Below, piece by piece: positions 49,001 through 61,160 of a DNA stretch of 64,000 nt. Positions within the stretch are counted from its first letter, which is position 1. Each line of letters begins with the position of its first letter. The notes beneath the pieces were generated by a model. That model did not search any database and was not told where the DNA came from. It was given only the letters and a program-made list of their open reading frames with translations. Made by a program: the position numbers and the translations under genes. The stretch lies in contig JAEBUN010000017.1 in the NCBI GenBank assembly GCA_023014365.1, forward strand, positions 186,001 to 250,000, read 5' to 3'. The DNA comes from Lepiota brunneoincarnata (taxonomy: Eukaryota; Basidiomycota; Agaricomycetes; Agaricales; Agaricaceae).

Positions 49001-49890
49001 GACTAGAAATGAATGCTGCTGGAGTCGGGTGTAGTCAATTACCGAGATGGAACTAAGGGACTGGAGGCGGGGATGATGGCGAGATGCGATGCTAGTAAGC
49101 ATCATCATATTCCAATCAACCCGGCGGTGCTGCGAAATTGACCTAATAGACTTCGGAGTGCAAGTCATAGGCCTAGATGATGCGGATGACCCTGGCAAAA
49201 TCCATGGAATGATCTTGCATACGGCTCTGTGTCGGTCCCGATGTTGCACTAAACAGTGAGAACATCACAAAAAAAATTGCGATTCCATCGCTCATGTGAA
49301 TGCGGAAGTTTTCCATGGATGCTTACTGCTGGACTCGGATACGAGAACGTTTAAACGTACAAGGTCTGGAGATACAAAACCCCACCCGCTCCCAATGTCC
49401 TGATCTCCTAGTAGGTGCGGGATTTCTTCTAGGCAGAGCGACTCAGAAGAGTTTGGGGCTTCCACAAACTTATGTCACAATGCCCGTGACTACTCGCGCT
49501 GATAGATTGAGCTACCTCCATTAGGCTGGCCTTAGATATTACGCGTACAACGACAGTAAAGGCTGTATCGAAGAAGGACGCGATAAGGAGTATATAGGAG
49601 GGAAAAAAAACAAGAGTCATAAACGGCCGATAAAGTTTGGGGTATAATAAGGGAGGTAGCCGGTTTTAAGAAGAGGAGCGCCATGAGGGAGTTCAAAACC
49701 TGAATGATTACGGAGATATCCTGGACGTAGGCACTCAGAGCCAATTACCAGCGTCCATCATATATATACAAGTAGGAACAAAGAGAGAAAGAAAGAAAAA
49801 ACAACGCGTGACAGCCGTAACATCACAAACCACATGTCCGCTTATGAGGTCGACATCGTATGGTCTTTCCCGCTAACTTCTTGGTACGGG
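46066..49890. other. Intergenic region, no gene recognised
   Basis: 3.8 kb, the largest gene-free stretch. Short frames, for example 47048-47461 (+) and 48860-49249 (-), have no motifs. A short CA run lies at about 46508-46520. Possibly degraded repeats, but no termini are visible. Confidence 0.35.
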
Positions 49891-52517
49891 TCATAACCTT
49901 CTGCGGGATCGCGTCGTACTGGCTCTGGGACTATACTGCCTCGGCTCTGTGGGTATAGCATCTGGGACTCTGTGTGTTGTGAAACTGCTGGGATAACCTA
50001 GAGGGGAGGTCGTTTGTGTCATATGAGGGGGTCCGTGGCTATGTGCAGGCTCGAAAGGGGAATGGTAGCCATTTCCCGAAGCCGCGGGTGTTGGGGCATC
50101 CGTGACCCGCACCGTCATGGCATTGGGACCGGGAGTGGAAGTGGAGGCTGCCTGGGGGGCAATCAAAGCTGAATTTGACGAAGTGGCGATGGTGTGGAAT
50201 GATCCAACGCTGGAACTCGAGGACGGATTTGCTTTGGATAATCCCGCAGTGGCCGTGGACCTTTGCGGCTGCAGCCTGGTAGGGGGGGTCGGATTCAAGT
50301 TCTGGTTCGGTGGAGCGCCCCATATGATTTTGGTTGTGGGACTGGGGGATGTGACTGCCGGGTCCCCGCGCGGCGTCGGTTTGTGTCTGGACAGCGGACC
50401 TCCTCCAACGTACACAGTACCTGACTTCACCGCCTGGGCGAGCACAAAAGGAGGAAGATTTGCCATCCCCGCCTTGGTTGATATGGTCGCCTTGGTTGCC
50501 TTGTCGTCACGATCCAACAGCATGCATGTAATCCCACTGCCATGCACTGCAAGGACAACCATGTTATTCGGCCGGCTCGTCGCTGCCGCTCTGACGAGGA
50601 CTCCAGTCCTTAGGTCCATAAGGGTAATCGGGTACGGGCGTGGTGTTTCCCCAGGGAGGCTCGGTCCATTGCTTTGAGGCCGATCCCACTCAGGTATAAG
50701 CTGACGTGGGCCCCATTGTGGTTTGTCGGTAAAAGTAGGATCCTGGGACTGAAGGTACAAGCCCCGGATCCCGGCCTGGTATGAGGTGATCCTCGAACGC
50801 GACCCATGCGTCCTTTGTCACATAGATCGTGCCAACTAGGAGCTCGATGATGATAAGAAACTCGAACGACAGCCACATCACGGCCGATCCTGCTCCAGGG
50901 TTGCGGGCTAGGGTGGCTAAACCAACGATGAAGAGTATGACAGTTGTCGCTATCGTCCACATCCTCAAGCTTCGCATTTCTGGTTGGTGGTACAAAGCTC
51001 CAGAATCTCTTCGCAACATGTGGATGAGTTTGATAGACTGGGGACCAATGATAGACAAGACGGGTTCAAGTATGCCCCGTTCGTTCCTGATTTTGACAGG
51101 GATAGCTGTCACCAAAGCTTCCAGCCTTTCGCACCCTTCCTTTGGCGCAATCGGTTTCCCCCACCACCGGTACTCTGCTACCCAGGGGTCTGCGAGTTTG
51201 CAAACCGCAGCAAGGAGAGCAGCATTATAGTACCCTTGATTGAGCTCCAACAACCATGCCAAGTCCGCCCATCCATTGACACCCTGCAAGTCCTCCAATT
51301 GCGACTTCCGTGGCAGAAGGCCATTCAAAGCCTTCCCAAGGAAAATGATGAAGGTTGAAGTCATTCGCTTCATCCCTCCTGATGGCTTCCACAACAAGAG
51401 ACTGGATCGCGGACTGCCACGAGACAGCCCCGGAGCTCGTCGCATATTGCATGATGTTGTACAAATGCCACAACTTTGCCTCGGCTGCTCGAGCTTGCAT
51501 GTCTGCACGGAAATCCTGGCCCGGCACGCTGGTAATCGAACTTGTCAACTGGCCATTAGAATCCTCCGTCCTCGTCATCTGTAACACCTCGGAGGTGTTC
51601 AGTATCTCGCCCAAGGTGAATAGCCGTTTGCCCCACGGACAGTCTGTGCCTGTGTGGTCACATTTAGCGACATGACAGAAGACCACGACCTTTCTAGCTC
51701 CACGAAATATGTCCGTCAGCTGTCCGAGCTCTAGGCTCCTCTGACGTTTGATCTCGTTTTCCGCCGTCATCGCATCATCTGAGAGGCAAAATTCGTCTAG
51801 CCAGATGAATTCATACCCATCTGCCTTCCCCGGGCCCATTGTCGTTCTCGCGCGGGCGTACTCCTCTAATACCATCTGTGAGATATTTCTGCGGTTGCGA
51901 AGGCTGTATTGTCGTTGGCCATTTGGTTCAATTTCGGGTTGTGGATCGAGTGGCCTTTTGGCCTCGTCGAGAAGCTGCTTGGCGCTTTCCATGAAGTAGC
52001 TAATGGCGACGTATCCGGACTGCTGGATTGACTTTCGTAGGGCCAAGCCTGCCGATGACTGGGCTCCAAGGACACTTTCGGAGTCCGAGGCGGAAGGGTC
52101 TAAGCTGTATCGCACTTGCCGTCGCGATACTACCTTTCCATTCTTGAAATGCACCTCCAGTAGCCACTTGGGCTTATTTCCTATGACGGCGTACTCTCCG
52201 ACCTTCGGGTTCTCTTGACCTTTACCTTGAGCTCCTGGTGCTTCCAGCAGGACCGCATCTGGAGCTTGCGACCATTCGACACTCCAGAGAAGCTGTTCGG
52301 CAAGGCTCTTCAAGGACTGCCGCAAATGTGGTATAAATATATAGATTGGTCCGAGAGTAATGGCGCAGAGAAGGCGGAGGATATTGGCAGGAATGTGGAG
52401 AGGACTATCCGGTTTACGTCCGAACCAGAGGGGAGCCTTCACTCCGAAATCTTCTTGGAGGAGACGTCGGGGGCGACAGTGGGTGGTCAGGATACGAAGG
52501 GATTCAGTGAGGGACAT
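49891..52517 (-). CDS. HET-like membrane protein, paralogue 1
   Basis: A heterokaryon-incompatibility-like protein. GYVAISYFMESAKQLL and EFIWLDEFCLSDD...EIKRQR...GQLTDIFRGARKVVVFCH follow the HET-domain pattern (ISY.W; W.D..CI.Q; QV..M..IY..A), with the Trp-Gly of the first motif absent. A hydrophobic segment lies near residue 45-62 (ILRLLCAITLGPIYIFI). Two more follow the HET region (TIATTVILFIVGLATLA and MWLSFEFLIIIELLVGTIY). The C-terminal part (DLRTGVLVRAA, RPNNMVVLAVHGSGITCML) ends in a Ser/Pro-rich tail. The frame changes twice: at 51342-51345 (one extra base in a run of four, which the paralogue lacks) and around 50780, where the paralogue changes frame too. Tandem paralogue lies at 56240-58527. 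Confidence 0.75.
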
Positions 52518-54003
52518 GATGGGAGGGAGATTTGACTATTGTTTCACATTTGGCTGTTTAATATTTGTACTGATTTCTAGCAATGGGAAAGAAGAAGTTT
52601 TTGGATCGTCGCCTGGCTTCGGGATCATTTTCGGGACAAGTGATGATACGTTGCCTGTCAGGGCCATAATAACCTGGCCGTGCCTAGAACACGAAAGAGC
52701 TGTGGAGTCTCGGGTTCTTGTCAAAGTGGTTCGCTGACAACAAGCAACATAGGGTGAGGATAGTCTACATTGCTACGTGAGTGATATCGTCCACAAGGTC
52801 ATGGTGTTCCTGGTTAATTTTCGCCTGTCCCACCCCCGTTCGATGAACTTCCATTGTCCCCCCGAGCTAACTATAGTCACCAATGATCAGACTGTCCTGT
52901 CAAAGAAAGCGCTGGTGTGATTGACAGGGTTTATCAACACTAGGCATGTGGATTTGAGCAGGCATTGCTGTAGTGGGGTTGATTTGGATGGAGTGATGTT
53001 TCGGACAGGCTCTGATACTTCATGTTTGACTGAGGCAGGTCATATTATTTTTCTGACGGCATACATACGAATGCATTTCATGCATCCTTGTGTCTTTTTT
53101 TGCCCAAAGGTTAAGCTGGAGGGGGAGCCAGGAAATCTCGACTATGGCTCGTAGGATGTGACTACGTGTGACCTGTCCGAAGCATCACTCCACCCGAACC
53201 AAGACTCCACTACAGCATATGTTTTATTGATGGACAGAAATATCGCGATGAGTATCAGATGACACATTATTCTCAAGAAGGAGTTGTGGTTGGTTGTCTC
53301 AACTTCGCGTTGCTACCCAAAGACACAAAATGATGGAATCCCCGAATTCCGTGAGACGTCTCAGATTGTCACTTGGGCGTGCCTGGCGGAAATAAACCAC
53401 CAGGAGAAGTCCAAAAAACAGGTGCTGTGTCACTTCGTCAGATATGTAAGCTTCATGGTGCGGGGGACCGGGAATACAATCAGTATCCTAACCATTCAAC
53501 GTTGGGACCAAGAAGAGAGATTGTGATATAGGTGTTTAGACTCACTGGTGAGGAAGGGTGCCAGGAACGAATTTTTTGCCGGAGTTTTGACATAAGCATG
53601 TGTTCTCTATATGTTGTTTCAAACGTAGCTTGTGGAATTCTGATTTGGTCGCTCTCGTGCTTTGGGGGGCCGTTCCTGCATCCAATACTTACGCTCCCGC
53701 AAAGGGATTTATTGGTAGCGGCATTAAGGCACTAGGGACAGCGTATGTTTTGTTTTGCAAAACATAAATAATGTAGATATGTTGTCTTTGTGGTTATAGT
53801 AGAACATACTCAGGAGCTCTCATGATTTATAGATCAGGTGGTGGTGAGAAAGTGACCGATAACCGACTCCACGATACTGACACCAGTGCGATGAAACACT
53901 GCTTGTGCATGTCTGAGACTTGTAGTAGGTCCTCCGTTGACTATCACTAGGTTCTCACAGCATCCGAGCATATATCATCATATTCTACACCGTAAAACTG
54001 GAC
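52518..54003. other. Intergenic region, no gene recognised
   Basis: Upstream side of HET-like paralogue 1. The last ~65 bp before 54004 (GAGCATATATCATCATATTC) match the upstream flank of the copy at 55946, so this is a conserved 5' region of the small coiled-coil genes. Confidence 0.4.
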
Positions 54004-54619
54004 ATGATGGCCATGGCTCTATTTCTGTGGGGCAGAGAAATACGCCGAGAAAGTGAACATATATCCCATCTCAAAAGGGAGACCGATATGATTATCCAGG
54101 AAACACGGGCTTTTACTAACCGCAGTAACGGTATGTCTCACCCTTTTTTCTTCAAGCATTTCTGTTCCACTTGGAATACTGAGCATCGGGAACCTACAGA
54201 ACTCTATAGGGAGAAGGAAGCTCTCCTCTTAAGAAATGAGGAGCTGAGGAAGCGGAACGACATATTGCAACGCCAGAGTAACAGGATCCTGAGGGCAAAC
54301 CTGAACGCTTTTGCCCTATACTCTGCCTATCATCAGAGTTCACACTGCGGCTTCCCGACTCGTTCACAAAGGAGTGTGAGAGACAATGCTACAGGTGACG
54401 TTGGTGAGCGTTTATCCTCTCTCCCATTGAACCAAGCTCCCGCCGGCGTGTTCGATGCTTCAAGCTGGACGAAGACTAACTGTACAGCTTTCAGGCACAA
54501 ACCCATCAACGGACAACAGAAATCAGAATATGCCGTTGTTCCAGCTAGTTGAAACAACTTCAGAAGGACAATCGACCGAGCTGCCTCCTTATACTTCTGG
54601 TAGCGAGAGTAACTTATAA
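54004..54619 (+). CDS. Small coiled-coil protein, three exons
   Basis: Exon 1 encodes REIRRESEHISHLKRETDM and similar charged helix; exon 2 (from about 54201) encodes YREKEALLLRNEELRKRNDI followed by LQRQSNRILRAN; exon 3 begins after CTTTCAG at 54494 and ends GTNPSTDNRNQNMPLFQ ... SGSESNL at 54619. Introns begin GTATGTCTC and GTGAGCGTT. The frame is open throughout, giving about 150 residues. Three ATGs (54004, 54007, 54013) are in frame; 54013 aligns with the start of the relative at 55946. It is a Leu/Glu/Lys-rich coiled coil of unknown function, lying between the two HET-like paralogues on the opposite strand. Confidence 0.6.
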
Positions 54620-55174
54620 CAAATCGGCCGCTGTGCTTGTGTCACTGGGCCTCAGGAGAACAGGGCGGATGAGTAGCGTAAAAAGGGGTCGAACATACCA
54701 GCGACGCAAACCTGGGACTGTTGGCACCTGTCTTAATGCTCTACAACCCTTGTATCCGTGCCATGAGACATCGTCCCTCTACTTTAGTGACATGTTCGTT
54801 GAGAGTGTAAAATGTGTCTTCCACTGGTGCAATATTCTCCGAGTTGAAATCTTGACAACTTCATAATGCCTTTAACAAGTCAACGTGTCCAGAGAGTATA
54901 GCCACTGCTTTTGGTGAGGGATATGACGAGAGGGAAATCTGACTGGCGTCTCGTGTTCGAATGTTTAATAAACATACCCATTTCTGATAATGAGATCTGA
55001 GCCGGACTCGATAGAGCACGGGAGAATCGTCGAGCTTCGGATTCTTGTCGCCAACTAGGATGGGAGTCGGTGTCTCGTTCAGTCGATTTGTGCCGGCACA
55101 GCCGGCATGACGTTTGGTTGGCTCCAGATGTCAAACACCTAGGTTCTCCTAATCACAGGCGCCTTGCCAAACCA
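54620..55174. other. 3' flank of the small coiled-coil gene and spacer
   Basis: 54620-54840 is shared with 23230-23530, so the duplicated unit includes the 3' flank. No further gene is seen up to 55174. Confidence 0.45.
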
Positions 55175-55795
55175 ATGGGTTCATCCACATCGCAACCACG
55201 TGCACGATCCGAGAGGTCGCGATATCTGTCGGCCCAGGACTCGAACAGGCAGTCAAGACGAACTATCCTCGAATATACAAAGTTGAACAATGGTAAGGTC
55301 ATGATACTGGGATGTGGGAACGTGGTCCTACTAATGCCAAAACCTTATTTTTTTTTTGTGAACAGGTCTCAAGGAAGAAAACTCAATGCTCGAGTGGGAA
55401 AATGCTGAGATGTAACGACACAACGCTAAGCTCGAGCGACAGACCAGCGATATTCAATCAGCATTGCAGAATATGCACCAAAAAGACCATGACCACCTGA
55501 CCTTCAACGAACTCAATGATCAGGAATGTCACTGCTGTCTTGGTTTTGGTTCAATGCAAGCTACTCAGTTGACACACACGAGTGGTTTAGAGCAGATCCG
55601 GGATACAGCCTAAGTGAGTTTTTACCTCTTGGTTCGTCGCATCTCTCCTCCAATCTAGTACAGGTAATCCAGGGGATGAGATCTCTCCATATGTATCGGA
55701 AGCTTGAGAGGACAGAAATAGGGCGAGACATAGTCGAATCTGATATGAGGGGGCCTGTCCTTCTATTCTTAGTTTTGTTGTGGTTTGTAGAATGA
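55175..55795 (+). pseudogene. Small coiled-coil gene with an in-frame stop (relative of 22143-23041)
   Basis: Begins MGSSTSQPRARSERSRY, an N-myristoylation-type start (Gly2, Ser6). An intron at 55293-55365 leads to GLKEENSMLEWENAEM, then TAA at 55413-55415, then the same frame continues RHNAKLERQTSDIQSALQN and MHQKDHDHLTFNELND. An intron starting GTGAGTTTTT near 55613 and a last exon to about 55795 are likely. One stop codon in otherwise open, repeated sequence marks it as a recent pseudogene or an allele with a sequence error. Confidence 0.6.
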
Positions 55796-55945
55796 GTTGG
55801 ACTACCTGCAATACGTGCGGTAACGACAAAGTTAACTCGGGTCATATAGATCTGTATGCCGCAGACTCCATTGACCACCATCAAGTTCTTCCAGCACCCG
55901 AGTATATATCATCATATTCTACACCGTTATTTGGACAAGACAGCC

Positions 55946-56183
55946 ATGGGTCCATTTGGGTCGAGCGAAGAAACGCGCAGAGAAGGGGAACGTATTTCCC
56001 ATCTCGAAAAGGAGACCCACATAATGGCCCAGGAAGCACGGGCTTCAACAACCGCAGTAACAGTATGTCGTGGCATGTGCGGACACTCTAATGATACAAC
56101 TAACTTGGAAATGACATGTACAGGCCAGAATATTCAGCTTGGAAATCTCCAAGGTAAAGTATCATGAAAAAAGTCAAGGATGA
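55946..56183 (+). CDS. Truncated small coiled-coil gene (relative of 54004-54619)
   Basis: Begins MGPFGSSEETRREGERISHL and continues EKETHIMAQEARAS, parallel to exon 1 at 54013, again with a MGxxxS start. An intron begins GTATGTCGTGG at about 56067 and ends TGTACAG at about 56123; the exon after it is only ~20 codons and does not match the second exon of the 54-kb gene. It lacks the long coiled-coil exon, so it is a 5' remnant or a very short protein. It is tail-to-tail with HET-like paralogue 2. Confidence 0.45.
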
Positions 56184-56239
56184 AGGGGACGAAAATTTAG
56201 GCTGAAAGTGAAACACGGACCAGGAGTCTAAACGAAGAT

Positions 56240-58527
56240 TTACTCCTTACTCCAGTAACCAGGAGAAGTCGGCGAACCACAGCTCTCGCCAATTTTCTCC
56301 ACATCGTCCTCGCTTCCATCCTGAGGTGTTGTGGGGCTGGTCGGGGACTTCGGGGGTTTGCATGGCGCAACACTGGGGTGCGTCCCCTCCCTAAGGGAAC
56401 CCCCTCCCACATACACAGTCCCAGAATCTTCCACCTGTGCGAGCACGAAAGGCGGGAGATTCGCCATCCCAACCTTCACTGCAACCGTCGCACCCTTTGC
56501 TTTGGGATCCCTATCCAACAACATGCACGTAATTCCACTCCCATGTACTGCGAGAACAACCATATTATTCGGTCGACTTGTCACGGCAGCCTTCGTCATC
56601 ACGCCGGTCCGAAGGTCAATCAAAGTGGCTGCGTAAGGGTGCGGCGGATCTCCAGCTGCACTCGGTCCTATGGGGTGCGGGAGATCCCACTTTGGTATGA
56701 GTTGACGTGGTCCCCATTCTGAAGCTTTCGTGAAACTCGGATCCTGGGACTGAAGATGTCGGTACGGGTCGTGTCCCGAGGATGAGATGGTCTTCAATTA
56801 CAACCCATGTGTGCTTCTCCACGTAAATCGTGCCAACAAGGAGCTCGAGGATGACGAATGCTTCGGTTGACAGCCAGAGGATGACTATTCCTGCTATGAT
56901 ACTACCGAGGAGACACAAAAACCCGACGATGAGCAGAATCACATAAATGGAGACTGCCCACCGCTTCAAACTTCGCATCTCCCTGTTGTGGTACAAGCCC
57001 GCGGAGTCTCGTTGAAGCATGTGGAGAAGGGTAGCGGACTTGGGCCCAATGATGGACAAAACGGGTTCGGTGGTGCCGGTTTTTGGGTTTTGGAATTTGA
57101 CTGGTATGGCTGTAACCAGCGCTTCGAGTCTCTCGCTTCCTTCCTTCGGTGCAATCGGCTTCCCCCACCATCGATACTCCTTCACCTTGGGGTCAGCAAA
57201 TTTGCATACTGCAGCCAGGAGCGCAGCGTTGTAAAACCCCTGGTTTAACTCCAACAACCATGCTAGATCCGTCCATCCATTGGTCCCCTGTAAATCCTCC
57301 AACTGGGATCTCCGTGGCAGGAGGCCGTTAAGCGCCTTTCCAAGGAAATTGTGTTCGTGGAAATTATCTGCTTCGTCCCTTCGGATAGCTTCCACGACGA
57401 GAGAGTGGATCGCGGACTGCCAGGACACGGCACCAGAGTTGGTCGCATGCTGCATGATGTTATACAAATGCCACATCTTTGCCTCCGCTGCCCTAGCCTG
57501 CATATCTGCGCGGAACTCCTGACCCGAGACGGCAGTGATAAAGCTCCGGAGTTTCTTCCCCCCATCCAAATCCTTTGTCCTTGTCATCTGAAGAACCTCG
57601 GGTGTGTACAAAATCTCCCCCATGGTGAACAACCGGTTGCTCCACGGACACCTGGTGTCTACGTGGTCACAATTCACGATATGACAAAAAACCACAACGC
57701 GTTTGGCCCCGCGGAATATATCTGCAAGTTGTCCAACTTCCCGGTCTCTTTGCCGCTTGATCTCCCTTTCATCCGCGATAGCGTCATCTGAGAGGCAAAA
57801 TTCATCCAACCAGATAAATTCACACTCGTCCCCCTTCCCCGGTATTGTCGTTCTCGCGCGGGCATAATCCTCTAATAATACTTGGGATATTTTCCTGCGA
57901 TTGTGGAGGCTGAGCCTGCGGCCGTCGCCTGATCCTGTCTCCGGTTGTAGGACGAGTTTGTGCTCAGTCTCGTTGAAGAGTTTCTCGGCACTCTTCATCG
58001 CGTAACTGATAGCCGTATAGCCATGCTGTTGAATTTTCTTTCGCAGACAGCCGCGCTTCGGGAGACTCCTCGTCCTGAGCGGACTCTGTCTTCTCCTTTC
58101 GCAGACGATACTTCACTTGTTTTTGCGACACGATCTCTGTCCCATTAAACTCCACCTCCAAAAGCCACCTTGGTTTGTTCCCTGTGACCGCATATTGGCC
58201 GCTCGGCCTCCCTTTCCCTTGTTGTTCGTCCTCGGAAAACCCAGGAGCTTCCAACAGGACGGCATCTGGAGTCTCCGACCACTCGACGCCCCACAAAATC
58301 CGCTTTATGAGGTCATCAACGGATCTTTGTGAGTGAGGTATCATTACATATAGCGGTGCGCAAAAGATGGCGAAAAAGAGACGGAGCAAGTTGGAAAAAC
58401 GATGTAGGGTGCTGTCTGGATTGCGACCGAACCAGAGAGGCCCTTTGACTCCCGCATCCTCCTGGAAGAGGCGCCCTGGTTTGACGTGTGCTGTAAAAGT
58501 GTGCCACGATTTGCCCAAGCTAGGCAT
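56240..58527 (-). CDS. HET-like membrane protein, paralogue 2
   Basis: Same architecture as 49891-52517: an N-terminal hydrophobic segment (LLRLFFAIFCAPLYVMI), HET-like motifs GYTAISYAMKSAEKL and EFIWLDEFCLSDDAI...IKRQR...GQLADIFRGAKRVVVFCH. Also shared are CDHVDTRCPWSNRLFTMGE and two C-terminal membrane spans (VSIYVILLIVGFLCLLGSII; IVILWLSTEAFVILELLVG). The end DLRTGVMTKAAVTSRPNN... is shorter than in paralogue 1. Frame changes: near 58047 (one extra base, not in paralogue 1) and around 56775, at the same alignment position as in paralogue 1. Orientation is the same; tandem duplication with the small coiled-coil cluster between. A role in non-self recognition is inferred from the HET-like domain only. 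Confidence 0.75.
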
Positions 58528-59361
58528 TGCTCAAGTAAATGGCTAGGTTCTCTATGAAAATAATAAGCGACCGTTTTTAATGGATAACAACTGGAGCGCA
58601 CCTGCAATCTATGAGGTTGGGGATTACTAGATAGCAGCACCAGAGAAAACGCATTCAGATCTTATGTACTCTGTCAAGTTTAGCGCCAAAGCTGTTGAGC
58701 GTTCCTGATGGTATGGGTGCCTTGTCCGCAAACCAAAGCTTAAAGGAGAATTAAGGTGGTAGCGTAACCTTCCATTCCGACATCTCTCCGGTGCCTAATG
58801 ATATCCGAATAAGCTCTGTCACTCGACGAGCATTTAAGGTCATCTGATTCGCATATAGTGACCCATCAGCCCGCACATGGTCCTGGCTAGCCTAGGTAGA
58901 TGTATGGGCTCGGTGTCGAAATCTTTCACTCGTTCTGTATGCGAACCGCCTGGTGGACCAACACAAAGGTTTTTTGTAGGATGTCCGAGGGTGTGGGGAG
59001 CCTGGATGGGTGCGGCTGATCCAGCTATCAAGTAAGGGTTACGAAATGGGTAACTTGGCGTGGGTATGGATCAGGGTCTCGGATGACAGTCTGTGGAACG
59101 GGGGACTTGGAGTTTGCCCACTGGGTGGTCGGATATATTTGATCGGACTAGGAGTGGAATTGGGCCAAACATGGGATGTTCGAAGAGGACCATCATGATG
59201 TAGTGGTGGGTCAGAAGGTTCATTTAGGCATGTGATGGGATTCGGGGTAGAGAACGAGGATCTCAGGCACGCTACTAAGAGTGAGTCGAGGTAGGTCAAC
59301 GTTTAATACAATGTGTCGACGCCCAGGAACGACTTACTCTTAGAGGTTCCTGACCCAATGC
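58528..59361. other. Intergenic region, no gene recognised
   Basis: Upstream side of HET-like paralogue 2 and 3' side of the membrane-protein gene. No coding signal is seen. Confidence 0.35.
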
Positions 59362-61160
59362 TCAGGAAGATATGGTACCCCTGTGTAGTCTGATGATCAC
59401 TCTGATCCCCGTTGGACCTGTTTCCCTCTCCATCTGGGAGTGATTCATGGGACACAAAACGAGATGAGAGCTGGTGTAGAGCGAGCGGAGGCACGCGATA
59501 CCGCACCAGGCCATGGAACTTATCCAGATGGACTTAATAGGTGACGGGGCAGGGGATGGAAGACCAGACGGAACCGCTGGTAGCTGTATTGCACTAGTTG
59601 GGCAGTTAGGAGGCGACGAACCGTCCGCATCAGTATTAACGGCGGGTGATGCCATTTTGGGCACTGAGGCAGGATGTTTATAGATTGGGTGCAGTTTTTT
59701 CTTGAGCTTGGGTCTCTGCATTCCCACAGTCTTACATATTTCAGGTCTTTGGAAGTTGGCCGCTAAACTGCCGGGTATATTGATCGGACTGGAAGTAGAA
59801 GACGATAGTGAGTCAACCATACTGTTCAGAGCGTGCGAAATTGCGAATACACAGATAGATGTGCTAATGTCTGTTAAGGTGGAGAATTGGATGGGATAGG
59901 GATGGGACGGAGAACTGGACGAAAACGCTGGTACCCGATATGTGCCAGACACTGGTTTTAGGTACGCTAAGAGGGGCAATGGTCAACTTTCGATATGCTA
60001 TATTGAACACCATGCGCGACTTACTCTCAGGGTCCCCCTACTTAGTGCAGTGGAAAATACGATATTCCTCGTCTGATGATCAGGGTGTACCCCGGCCACC
60101 ATCGGGCCCTTATCCAATAGATCCTTGAGCCAATTAAAATCGACATGCTTTCCCTCCCTGTCCTGGAAGGAAATTTTCAACAAATCCGACGGATCTGTGG
60201 CCAGGTATGTTGGCATATCGCGCTGACCATGTCGAGGAGACTGGAATTTTCTTTGGCAGTCTTAAGGGGCGCATTAGATGCAATAGCAGGGAATGGGACA
60301 CGAATCGCTACGATGAGTTCTGATGCAGCAGTACCAATGAGGAGGGTAAGTGGAATAAGGAGTCCATTGGCTTGGGAGAGGACACAGGCGAGTCTAATGG
60401 CCATATTGCACAGTTGCAGCGACTTCCGGAAGATGGCTTCCAGTATGCGCCTGTATCCGGTTCGCGGAACTACCATAGGTGCTGCTGCGTCTTCGAGGCT
60501 GATGTAAGGCTTTTCCCCGAGTAGTTTCGCTTTTATTTTCGTCACTTTATGAGAGATGACGAGGATGTGTGTTGTGGTCATGCCCTTGTGGAGTGCATAT
60601 ACCCTGGGGCGTTTGACCGCGCGGGGTTTTTCATGGACGGGGAACACCCACGAGTAATATCCTTCCAACACCTGGAGGAAGATACCGAGGAGGACAAACG
60701 TCGCCTCTCTGTATTCGTGGACGCGAAAATCCCCAGAGGCCGAGGCTGACTTGGACGAGAAGGACACAAGTGACGGCTAAGTGTTGCCAGTTAAAGGATT
60801 GGGTGAATTGCGCTTCCTCCAATTCGACTCTCGAGACCCCGAAGGGGCGATCTTGATACTGTCATGTCATACAGTACAGTGCATCCACGGGGCAGTTACC
60901 TGCCTCGTTGCGCCGGATTCAATATCTGTGAGCGTTAACCCCTGGATGAGCTTTCGTTGTGGAAAGTCGTCATCAACGGGGTTGTCTTGCCAGCCCAAAG
61001 ACATAGGCATCGGGAGGAATCGGCAAGCGGGGCGAAGCATATGCTTGATGCCCGTCATGCGCCTGGGCATCATGGTGGCCGCGACCTCGACATAGTTTGG
61101 GGGGGCTTTGTTGAGCTGGAGCTGGGCTCGGAGGTTATCGATGTTGTCTACAAGGCCCAT
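59362..61160 (-). CDS. Multi-pass membrane protein of unknown function, frame-broken
   Basis: Starts MGLVDNIDNLRAQLQLNKAP at 61160; an intron follows LTDIESGATRQ (GTAACTGCC...CATGACAG). Next come LAVTCVLLVQVSLGLWG and, in another frame, REATFVLLGIFLQVLEGYYS, then an open run of ~190 residues (60177-60767) with a second hydrophobic stretch (LLIPLTLLIGTAASELIVAI). After KISFQDREGKHVDFNWLKDL the frame changes again toward a Ser/Pro-rich region ending at 59362. The 3' end is uncertain; it might be a separate gene. A ~75-bp exon-edge segment is duplicated (59328-59400 and 60018-60090). I do not recognise a family with a known role. Confidence 0.45.

Noticed and set aside
56240..56797. Separate small gene for the C-terminal part of HET-like paralogue 2
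   Set aside because: The frame lacks an ATG at its start, and both paralogues keep the part directly behind the membrane spans, so it belongs to the same gene.
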